A DNA stretch of 64,000 nt from Fervidicoccus fontis Kam940 (lineage in GTDB: Archaea > Thermoproteota > Thermoprotei_A > Sulfolobales > Fervidicoccaceae): positions 1,208,949 through 1,272,948 of the forward strand of contig NC_017461.1 of assembly GCF_000258425.1 (NCBI RefSeq), in the 5' to 3' direction. The number at the start of each line of letters is the position of its first letter. The stretch's first letter is position 1. The position numbers and the translations under genes are program-made. Below the pieces are notes generated by a model. That model made no database searches. It was not told the DNA's origin and worked only from the letters and a program-made list of their open reading frames with translations. Shown in pieces: positions 22,995 to 29,933 of this stretch.

Positions 22995-25036
22995 TGTTTT
23001 TCACCTTGAATGATAATACTGCATGGAAAAACTTTTAGCTCGGGTTTTCTGTACTTTTTAGCTATCTCACAACTAAAAATTGAATTTGCTCCAAAATGCC
23101 AAGGTACAGCTATAACATCTTTAACGATATTTTGAGTAAGGTGAACTTTACACGAAAACTCTCCATATTCCGTTTTAATTTTTACCTTATCCCCTTCATT
23201 AATTCCCAGAGATTTTGCAGTTTCAACATTGAGCTCTCCTATCGCTTCTCCCCACCTCTTCATCAATGGGCTGAAGTTCCTCGTTAGAGTTGCAGCTCCA
23301 TGCTGCCCTGCATATTCAAATGTAATGAGTAAAAATGGTAAGTTTGCGCTTTGCTTTTCAATTTCAAAAGTCTCGTTCAATTGTAGCTCAAATTTTCCAC
23401 TTGGGGTATAGAAGCCCTTCAAGAAAAGAAATTTCTCCTCATTTTTATCATTTGTATTAATGTTCCAAAAGATACCACTCGTGTTTTCTTTAAGTTTTTC
23501 TGGTGTGATATTGCTATATAGCGGGTTTACGCTTGATATTTCTCTCGTCACTTCTTCAGTGCTATTAAAGCTAAAGAAGCTTTCAAACCCAAGCTCTTTA
23601 GCGATTTCCCTAACGATCATCCAATCCGGCTTCGCTTCTCCTACAGGCTCTACAGCTTTATTGTTCCACCTCACCCTCCTCTCAAAATTTGTAACAGTTC
23701 CATCTTTTTCCGGAAGCGTTGCAGCTGGAAGGATTATATCGGCAAATTCAGCCGTTTCAGTAAAAAATGAATCTTGAACGACTAAAAAGTCCAAATTTTC
23801 CAATATCTTTTTGGTTAAGTTCATGTTGGGAAGCAAAACTAATGGGTTCATCCCCATAATGTAAAGTCCTTTTATTTTTGTTGAATTAGATGAATATAAC
23901 ATTTCAAAGGCATTCATCCCTTCTTTATCTGGTACATAAAAGCCCCATATTTTAGAAAACTTTTCTATTTCATTTTTATTAGAAACATCTATATAGCCAG
24001 GAAGGAAGTTGGGAAGCACTCCCATATCGCTTGCTCCCTGAAGATTAACTTCATTTTTGATTCCGCCCACCACGCAACCTTCTTTTCCCAGGTATCCGCA
24101 CAATGCTGAAATAGTAAGCAATGCTTCAATTATATCATCTCCATTTATCTGTTGCAATATTCCTAATCCCCACAGAATTGAAGCTTTTCCTGAAGTAGCA
24201 ATCAGCTTAGCTACCTGCCTTATTGTATTTGCTTGTATTCCGCAGATCTTCTCGACTACTTCAGGACTGTAGCTATTGATTACTTCTATAGATTTCTGCG
24301 ATAAGTTAATCCTTTCAGAATAATTCTTATCGTATAACTTCTCGTTGAAAATCACATTTAGTAAGGAAAGCGCAAGAGCATAATCAGTTTTTGGATTCAG
24401 CATTAAGTGAATATCCGAAAACCAAGCAGTTTTTGTTTTCCTGGGATCAACTACAACAACTTTTGCACCCTTTTCTTTTGCTTTTAGAATATATTGGCCC
24501 ATTAAGACAGGATTAGTTTCTGCAGGGTTGAAACCCCAAATAAGAACAACAGAAGATTTTAAAAGCTCTTCATATGTGGAAGAAAGAGAGGGTATTCCTA
24601 AAGATTTGTACATAGCATTGATTTCAGATAGAGCAAAAAAAGAGGCGTGATGATCAATGTTATTAGTTCCGATAGCCCTAGCGAATTTTTGAAAAACGTA
24701 GTTGTCTTCGTTAGTACAATTTGCTGAGCCCAAAAAACCCAAAGATGATGGGTCATCGCTTTTTGTTATCTCTTTTATTCTCTCGGAAATCTCCTTTATC
24801 GCATCGCCCCAGCTTATTTCGACAAAACCATTTTCTTTTCTTTTCATCGGATGAGCTAATCTGTTAGAGGAATTCAAAAATGAAGGAATAGAGAAAGGTT
24901 TAGGACAAGCTTTTCCCTTGCTTACATGGTCGCCTTCAAACGCATCAACTGCATAGGGCCTTCCAAACTCATCAATTTTTAATGTGACAGCGCATCCTAA
25001 TCCGCAGAAAGGGCATATTAACTGTTTATTCGTCAT
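22991..25036 (-). CDS. Formate-dehydrogenase-like molybdopterin oxidoreductase lacking the catalytic Sec/Cys
   Basis: About 681 residues, the size of E. coli FdhF. The N-terminal 4Fe-4S motif CPFCGLGC ... KACPK is intact, the bis-pterin folds are present and the C-terminal MopB_CT domain ends TEYGEFSCKVHL ... VIAVPWHFG. The formate site is altered: where FdhF has ARVUHGPS (Sec140-His141) this protein has ASFFALSE, and the catalytic Arg of RGQNNVQG is replaced (IKNEVNLQGASDMG). It may therefore act on another substrate or be structural. ATG 25036 follows GTGAT; first gene of the hydrogenase operon, hence probably its electron-input module. Confidence 0.88.
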   Translation of the reverse strand: MTNKQLICPFCGLGCAVTLKIDEFGRPYAVDAFEGDHVSKGKACPKPFSIPSFLNSSNRLAHPMKRKENGFVEISWGDAIKEISERIKEITKSDDPSSLGFLGSANCTNEDNYVFQKFARAIGTNNIDHHASFFALSEINAMYKSLGIPSLSSTYEELLKSSVVLIWGFNPAETNPVLMGQYILKAKEKGAKVVVVDPRKTKTAWFSDIHLMLNPKTDYALALSLLNVIFNEKLYDKNYSERINLSQKSIEVINSYSPEVVEKICGIQANTIRQVAKLIATSGKASILWGLGILQQINGDDIIEALLTISALCGYLGKEGCVVGGIKNEVNLQGASDMGVLPNFLPGYIDVSNKNEIEKFSKIWGFYVPDKEGMNAFEMLYSSNSTKIKGLYIMGMNPLVLLPNMNLTKKILENLDFLVVQDSFFTETAEFADIILPAATLPEKDGTVTNFERRVRWNNKAVEPVGEAKPDWMIVREIAKELGFESFFSFNSTEEVTREISSVNPLYSNITPEKLKENTSGIFWNINTNDKNEEKFLFLKGFYTPSGKFELQLNETFEIEKQSANLPFLLITFEYAGQHGAATLTRNFSPLMKRWGEAIGELNVETAKSLGINEGDKVKIKTEYGEFSCKVHLTQNIVKDVIAVPWHFGANSIFSCEIAKKYRKPELKVFPCSIIIQGEKQ

Positions 25037-25204
25037 TGTTATCACAACTCTTTTTACCTAAAATATTTGATAAATATATATAAATATAATTGTTATTTAT
25101 TTTTACTTTTAATTTTATATTTGATTTTTTATTATTAATTTATCAAAAAATGTAAATAAAGATTTTGTTTGATAGCATGCTAAAAATTAAGGATTATTAT
25201 ACGT

Positions 25205-25430
25205 AGCTAGTCTCTCTTCTCCTGGAAAGCGAAGGTTCCGCATCTATTCATAAATATATTTTTCATCTTCACTGAAGATAGAAAGATTAGAGTTCCTAAT
25301 TAAGCTCGGAAGAGCTCTACTACTTTGTACTTGTTTTGTTCTTCATATGGACAATAAGGTTTAGTACCCTAATTACCTTGCAAAGCTGATCGCTAAGCTT
25401 AAATAAAGATTGAAATCTTAAAAATATTTA
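25205..25430 (-). repeat. Degenerate copy of the dispersed element (minus strand)
   Basis: Read on the minus strand it begins TTTAAATATTTTTAAG, continues ATCTTTATTTAAGCTTAG and CGATCAGCTTTGCAA, includes TAGAGCTCTT and TCTATCTTCAGTGAAGATG, and ends GAATAGATGCGGAACC. The same modules in the same order occur on the plus strand at 44820-45000. It fills most of the 440-bp gap between the hydrogenase operon and the protease gene. The remaining AT-rich block (25060-25160) probably carries the operon promoter. Confidence 0.6.
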
Positions 25431-25480
25431 AATCTCATTGCTACCATAAAAAGCAAGTTTTTCGATTATAAATTGTGGTA

Positions 25481-25936
25481 ATGATGATTCAGGAAAAATT
25501 AAAAAATTTATTAAATGAAAAAAAAGCCCTGATAATTTGTCTTGGAAATGAGCTAAGAGAAGATGATGGTGTAGGACCGTATATTTGCGATAAACTAAAC
25601 TGCAAAAATACAGTTTCAGTGGACGTTCCAGAAAATTTGAATAACAAAGCTTTTAGCTTTCAGCCTGATGTAATCGTTATAATTGACTCTGTTGACTTCG
25701 GTGCTTCTCCGGGGTCTATTTTAATAACTGAAGGGATTAGCGATAAAACTTCTATTAGCATACACAAGTTACCAATTCGCCTGATATTTGATGCTGTTGG
25801 GTTAAAAGCGGAAAAAATTTTCTTGATAGGAATACAGCCGAAGAGTTTAAACTTCGGAGAGCAATTGAGCGAAGAAGTTAAAAATTCTGCTGACTTTTTA
25901 ATAGAACAGATAAAGGAGCAATTTTCATGTCTCTAA
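25481..25936 (+). CDS. Hydrogenase maturation protease (HycI/HyaD family)
   Basis: About 151 residues. The N-terminal GNELREDDGVGPYI contains the family's nickel-sensing Asp motif (G-N-x-L-x-x-D-D-G-x-G-P). IDSVDFGASPG and the later SIHKLP provide the second Asp and the His. The enzyme clips the C-terminal peptide of the hydrogenase large subunit after nickel insertion; the substrate is most likely the 15672 gene. It is transcribed divergently from the hydrogenase operon. Start is ATG 25481 or 25484; an in-frame GTG at 25475 is less likely. Confidence 0.9.
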   Translation: MMIQEKLKNLLNEKKALIICLGNELREDDGVGPYICDKLNCKNTVSVDVPENLNNKAFSFQPDVIVIIDSVDFGASPGSILITEGISDKTSISIHKLPIRLIFDAVGLKAEKIFLIGIQPKSLNFGEQLSEEVKNSADFLIEQIKEQFSCL

Positions 25937-26054
25937 TCTAAACAACGAATGTATTATAGTTGGCATGTTTGTGCTATAAAATAAAAACGATAGCTTTAAA
26001 AATTATCGTAAGAATATAGTATTTGCAACAGAAGGAGATAGGGCGATAAGAACG

Positions 26055-26288
26055 ATGCAGAAAAATATAAAACAGGCAAATTTTCTTGATATCGAATCAA
26101 TGGCTTTGGGAAATAAATTAGCTTCTGTTAAGATAGAAAACTGCGGAGAGGAAACCTCAAAAATCGTAGCTGAGGATAATTTAGGAAACATCTATGAAAC
26201 GCCATGTGAACAGAAGAAAATTGTCTCTAAAAGCTACATGATTATAAACAATTATATTAAATGGTCCAAGCTAGTATTAGAAAGCTAG
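26055..26288 (+). CDS. Small unrecognised protein
   Basis: 77 residues beginning MQKNIKQANFLDIES. AAGGAGATAG lies 14-20 nt before ATG 26055, a rather long spacing. It is mixed in charge, with two Cys (NCGEE and TPCEQ) that are not in a recognised motif. Its position after the hydrogenase protease might hint at an accessory role, but nothing in the sequence supports one. It could be a spurious frame. Confidence 0.4.
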   Translation: MQKNIKQANFLDIESMALGNKLASVKIENCGEETSKIVAEDNLGNIYETPCEQKKIVSKSYMIINNYIKWSKLVLES

Positions 26289-26381
26289 TTATTGCAGACA
26301 ACTTTCTTTAGTTATTTTATGTTCAGCTAAAAATAAATAGAGATATATCATAAAAAAAGAATAATGTGAAATTAAAAAATT

Positions 26382-26438
26382 GACAATGATGATGGTTGGT
26401 ATTACTGAAAGGTGAAGAATGACACCAATTCTGAGTCT
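26382..26438 (+). ncRNA. C/D box sRNA candidate
   Basis: All four boxes are clear: C ATGATGA (26386-26392), D' CTGA (26405-26408), C' GTGAAGA (26412-26418, one mismatch) and D CTGA (26431-26434). Both guides (26393-26404 and 26419-26430) are exactly 12 nt and the D'-C' spacer is 3 nt, the archaeal standard. GAC/GTC can pair at the ends. It lies in a 270-bp gap between two small genes. The methylation targets are unknown. Confidence 0.75.
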
Positions 26439-26559
26439 TATTTTTCGCCGCGTATTCGTTAAGCAAATTCTTAATAATTTTTAAACTTGAGAAAGAAGAT
26501 TAAATGTGTTAAAAAAATAAAAAACTGTTGAGTATAGCAGTTTAAAGGGCGTATGAAAA

Positions 26560-26925
26560 ATGAGTGAAGGTATAAGCAAGAAAAAAATGATTGAAATAGA
26601 ATTAAAAAGCATATCAGATCTTGCTCGTTTATGTGCAACAACTTCTCCAATTGGACAGACAATGCATATTATTAGATATGAATCTAACAATGAAACAAGG
26701 CTTGGAATAATAGCGATACTAAGGGACTTTTACGAATTACGTGGGATTCCCATATTTTATTATGTTAAATGTGCTGAAAATGATAACTGCAAAAAGTCTC
26801 ACTACATTTCATTCCGAATAACGGAAAATGGAGAAAATGTGGCATTTGCTGATAAGAACATACCTGGAACCATAATGATCCCTATAATAGATATAAAAGA
26901 ATTACCAGGATTTCTAATGGATTGA
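26560..26925 (+). CDS. Unrecognised conserved-looking protein
   Basis: 121 residues. An N-terminal basic helix (SKKKMIEIELKSISDLARL) is followed by a mixed alpha/beta region with CAENDNCKKSHYISF and ends DIKELPGFLMD. There are three Cys, two of them in C-x5-C, and no membrane span. I cannot assign a family. It is a single gene with AT-rich flanks; GGGCG upstream of ATG 26560 is a poor ribosome binding site. Confidence 0.55.
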   Translation: MSEGISKKKMIEIELKSISDLARLCATTSPIGQTMHIIRYESNNETRLGIIAILRDFYELRGIPIFYYVKCAENDNCKKSHYISFRITENGENVAFADKNIPGTIMIPIIDIKELPGFLMD

Positions 26926-26969
26926 ATTTTTGTTAACAAAAATTGCAAAATCTTTTTTAGAAATAGATA

Positions 26970-27080
26970 TTACAACTGAAAGCTCTACTAATTATAGCAA
27001 GGATAGAGGTTTAGGTATTTTTAGGGAATTGCTTTTTTATTTAAGCTTAGTGATCATCTTTGCAGAACGATAGAAATTTT
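26970..27080 (+). repeat. Degenerate copy of the dispersed element
   Basis: ACAACTGAAAGCTCTA ... TAGAGGTTTAGGTATTTTTAG is followed by TTTATTTAAGCTTAGTGATCATCTTTGCA. The order (ACAACTGAAA, short hairpin, TTTAx-ATTTTT, TTTAAGCTTAGTGATC) matches 5160 and 44779. The rest of the 400-bp gap (27081-27332) shows no gene; it ends with promoter-like AT-rich DNA before the TrmB-family gene. Confidence 0.55.
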
Positions 27081-27332
27081 TATTATGGAAAAATTTTGCG
27101 TTAATGTTCTCCTGAGCGATAAAAGAGCTTTTTATGTTGCTAATCCAGCATCTTTTTCTTAGGGACAAATCTTTAACAACACATAAAGCTTTTCTAATCA
27201 CCTATTATCAAAGCGGAATACAGAATATAAAGCTTCTATAAGCCTTTCATTCATGCATTAAAGAGGCGAGATTTTTAAAAGTAAAAATTTTTCTTTCTTA
27301 AAATCATAATTAATTATATAGGTAAAAGCAAA

Positions 27333-28088
27333 ATGATCGAAAATAGCAATTTGCCTCAGTTTATAATAAGCGAAGTAGAGCCTTTACTAAAATTGCTGAA
27401 AGTATATGGAATGAAAAAAAGAGATATTGAGATATATCTTCGTCTCCTTAATTCTGGAGGTCTGACCGCAAAAGAGCTTTCTGTTATGACAGGACTGCCG
27501 CAGTCTAAAGTTTACGAGTCCCTTTCAAAGCTCATAGAAAAAGGCTGGGTGATGAAAAGCTCTGACAGACCCTCTATATTTTATCCAGTAAATATAGCAG
27601 AGGTTTGGAATGAAACAAAGCATGAAATAAGTAAAAAAATGGAGGAGGTTGAAACCAAAGTTATACCTTTGCTGGAGAGAGCATCTGTAGGGAGCCCGCC
27701 TCTTTTCAGGATATTTCTTTTAAACGAAGGTAAAATTCAATATTATATTGAAAAAGTTTTTTCTAAAGCATCGAAGGAAGTTCTAATTGCGATATCTCAT
27801 AAGGAAATAATTAATGATGAATTTTTTGAAAAAATTAGTAGCTTAAAGGATAAAGGTGCTAAAATTTGGATGATAATAACTAAGGGTGTCTATGAGTTTT
27901 TAAAAGATAAAAACATTATGGTAAGAGAAAATTACAAGATTGCGGATGAGATGTTTGGAAGCGGAATTATCAGCGATGAGATAATACTTATATTTAAAAA
28001 TGGTAATCAGCTTAACGCTCTCTGGTCAGATCATAATTACTTCGTAGAACTTGGTAAAATATATTTCGAACATCTTTGGTCTCATTAA
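27333..28088 (+). CDS. TrmB-family transcriptional regulator
   Basis: 251 residues. A winged-helix domain (about 20-85) includes LRLLNSGGLTAKELSVMTGL and QSKVYESLSKLIEKGWV, the TrmB recognition helix. A short coiled linker (ISKKMEEVETKVIPLLERA) follows, then a C-terminal effector domain (about 115-251) with IKDKGAKIW-type phospholipase-D-like folds typical of TrmB proteins lacking the sugar-binding half. It probably senses a small metabolite. No obvious target operon adjoins it; the ribbon-helix-helix gene downstream is convergent. Confidence 0.85.
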   Translation: MIENSNLPQFIISEVEPLLKLLKVYGMKKRDIEIYLRLLNSGGLTAKELSVMTGLPQSKVYESLSKLIEKGWVMKSSDRPSIFYPVNIAEVWNETKHEISKKMEEVETKVIPLLERASVGSPPLFRIFLLNEGKIQYYIEKVFSKASKEVLIAISHKEIINDEFFEKISSLKDKGAKIWMIITKGVYEFLKDKNIMVRENYKIADEMFGSGIISDEIILIFKNGNQLNALWSDHNYFVELGKIYFEHLWSH

Positions 28089-28089
28089 T

Positions 28090-28284
28090 TTAATCAGTAG
28101 CTACTGAATTCTCATTATTTCTCTTTACGTTGAGGTAGTCTATGCTAAATATTTCCTTTGCTAAAAATTCATCCAAAGCCTTGTTTATTATCTGATTTCT
28201 GTTCTTATATTTTCCTGATCGAATCAGTTCCTTTATGAGCTCCAGCACGTCATCGGAAACCTTTACAGTAATGTTCTTCTTCAT
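28090..28284 (-). CDS. Ribbon-helix-helix (CopG/Arc-like) regulator
   Basis: 64 residues. KKNITVKVSDDVLELIKELI and KYKNRNQIINKALDEFL form a classical ribbon-helix-helix DNA-binding dimer. ATG 28284 lies 8 nt after GGTGGT; the open frame upstream of it is ignored. It is convergent with the TrmB-family gene, nearly touching it. Small archaeal proteins of this type are antitoxins or local repressors; no toxin gene lies next to it. Confidence 0.85.
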   Translation of the reverse strand: MKKNITVKVSDDVLELIKELIRSGKYKNRNQIINKALDEFLAKEIFSIDYLNVKRNNENSVATD

Positions 28285-28467
28285 TTCAAGAACCACCATT
28301 AAAATTATTTTTGACAATTTAAGTATAAAACGAAAATGATCTGCGCATATGAAGTAAGGGAAACAAAGATGAGAAAACTTAAAAAGCTCAATTGTAATTA
28401 ACTTAATAAGATGGATTTAAGGTCTTAAAAAAGAGGCTTGAAATTGTAGTAATGCAGGTGTGGTTTT

Positions 28468-28638
28468 ATGCCCATAAAAGATCCTGAACTTGTCGAAATA
28501 GTAACGAAGAGAGTATTAGACAAGATGATTTGTAGGAATTGCGGAGCTATCAACCCTCCTAATGCTACTAAATGCAGGAGATGTGGCAGTAAAAATTTAA
28601 GACCAAAGAAGAAGAAATTAGGAATGAAGAAAGGATGA
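28468..28638 (+). CDS. rpl40e: Ribosomal protein L40e
   Basis: 56 residues starting [19 protein letters not shown], with the zinc finger [19 protein letters not shown] and a lysine-rich tail ([12 protein letters not shown]). This is the archaeal L40e, a large-subunit zinc ribbon protein. ATG 28468 follows GGTG with suitable spacing. It lies 29 bp upstream of tRNA-Cys, on the same strand. Confidence 0.97.
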   Translation: MPIKDPELVEIVTKRVLDKMICRNCGAINPPNATKCRRCGSKNLRPKKKKLGMKKG

Positions 28639-28667
28639 AACCGCTTTCTAATTTTTAAATTGATTGC

Positions 28668-28781
28668 GCCGGGGTGGCCGAGCGGTCTAAGGCGGCGGGC
28701 TGCAGATAAATTTTGAATTAAACCGCCTATCGATTTAAGTGGAAACCCGTTTTATCGCGGGTTCAAATCCCGCCCCCGGCT
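28668..28781 (+). tRNA. tRNA-Cys(GCA) with 39-nt intron
   Basis: Acceptor GCCGGGG pairs with CCCCGGC and the discriminator is T28781, as expected for tRNA-Cys. The anticodon stem GCGGG/CCCGT closes, after splicing, a loop CTGCAGA with anticodon GCA at 28702-28704. The intron is 28706-28744, at canonical position 37/38. T arm GCGGG-TTCAAAT-CCCGC. No encoded CCA. The D arm (GGCCGAGCGGTCTAAGGC) looks like that of Ser/Leu tRNAs, but there is no long variable arm. Confidence 0.92.
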
Positions 28782-28873
28782 CTATTTCGACTTTTTTAAT
28801 TCAAATCAGAGAGTGCATAGTTCTTGAAATTAACTAAAAACAAGAATGTCTATTAAGTCGATCTAATAAATAC

Positions 28874-29773
28874 TTACTCTGAGTGCTTTGTAGCTTCCTC
28901 TTCCTGACCTTCCATCTTTTTCTTCAAATCTTTATATACAGTAGTGAAGAGCTCCATCAAATATTTCTGTTCTTGAAGTTGTGGCTTTTGAGTGTAATTT
29001 TGAAGTTCTAAAAGAACTACCTTGTCCTCATCACTTACTTTCATCGTTTTTTCCTCTTTTTTAGACTCTAAAGTGATTTCTTCCAAAAGCCCTTCATAAG
29101 GATCATAAATTAAAGATGGAAATTCTGCCAAAAACTGATCTTGAGATTTTATAATTCCTCCAATAGACATTATTGGAACATTGTTTTCAATGCTTCTCGT
29201 TTCAAGAATTTTTTTCAGTTTTTTATCAAAAACAGGTTCAATTCTTGGGAAATTTATTAAAACTGTTGAGCCTAAAATTGTAAGCCCCCTAGCGATTTCA
29301 GGATGATAAGAGTCCCACTCCGCCATGATTCCATATTTTTCTTTCATATCAACTACTTCAAGGCTCTTTCCAGAAGATAAACCGATAGAAATATCCGAGT
29401 GGCTTAAAACTATTTTTCTATATTTTCCTACAATATTTCCAGTAGGAGATATCGCTAGGGAGGTCAAAAAAACCTTAGGTCCAGCCCTTTCTAGTATTGG
29501 CCCAGAGATTATGAAGATGCTGTTCTGTACAGCCAAAGTTGAAAGGAAATATGCTGTTCCTCCGCTAGGTATTCTCTCTGCATGATTCTTAAGGATAGAT
29601 TTCAGTTGAGCAGGGCTTGTAAATGAAATAGCAGGACCTAAATTTATCATTGATGGAAGAATGACAACTTTAGCACCTTTCTGCTTTGCTTCATGAACAA
29701 CTTTTTTAGCTCTTTCGAAATTGAGCTTCTTTGAGAGTAATTTTAGTGTCATGTGAGCAATAGCTATTTTCAT
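28874..29773 (-). CDS. Nitrilase-superfamily homologue lacking catalytic Glu and Cys
   Basis: 299 residues with the carbon-nitrogen hydrolase fold, for example GKYRKIVLSHSD (the lysine motif) and PEIARGLTILGSTVLINFP. In active members the nucleophile is Cys in a C-x-D-x-x-x-PE motif and the base is Glu in a PE motif; here these read AEWDSYHPE and LPSMI, so both are replaced while Lys stays. It is probably a non-catalytic binding protein. A charged C-terminal tail (about 230-299, ending EEEATKHSE) is an addition. ATG 29773 follows GAGGT; an upstream ATG at 29794 precedes that site. Confidence 0.8.
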   Translation of the reverse strand: MKIAIAHMTLKLLSKKLNFERAKKVVHEAKQKGAKVVILPSMINLGPAISFTSPAQLKSILKNHAERIPSGGTAYFLSTLAVQNSIFIISGPILERAGPKVFLTSLAISPTGNIVGKYRKIVLSHSDISIGLSSGKSLEVVDMKEKYGIMAEWDSYHPEIARGLTILGSTVLINFPRIEPVFDKKLKKILETRSIENNVPIMSIGGIIKSQDQFLAEFPSLIYDPYEGLLEEITLESKKEEKTMKVSDEDKVVLLELQNYTQKPQLQEQKYLMELFTTVYKDLKKKMEGQEEEATKHSE

Positions 29774-29933
29774 CAAGTTATACCTCTTTTCCACTAATAA
29801 TTGTTCTTAAGAATATATAAATAACTTAAATGATTCTAATTATAAAGTTTTATATTGACTTATATTTTTTAAGTTGCTTTTGTCTGGCTTTTGACTTTTT
29901 TATAAGGCAGTGCAATTAAAAATCCGTTGAAAA

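Noticed and set aside
12937-25036. Operon as respiratory complex I
   Set aside because: The large subunit has both Ni-binding CxxC pairs with a cleavable-type tail, a HycI-like protease is adjacent, and HyfE/HydN-type subunits are present.
22991-25045. In-frame UGA as selenocysteine in the FDH-like gene
   Set aside because: The frame has no internal TGA, and the expected position is a Phe codon.
28090-28284. Toxin-antitoxin pair with the ribbon-helix-helix protein as antitoxin
   Set aside because: No small toxin-like gene lies upstream or downstream on the same strand; the neighbours are a TrmB regulator and L40e.
28668-28781. tRNA-Leu or tRNA-Ser from the D-arm sequence
   Set aside because: The spliced loop CTGCAGA gives anticodon GCA, the discriminator is T and there is no long variable arm, so tRNA-Cys is the consistent reading.
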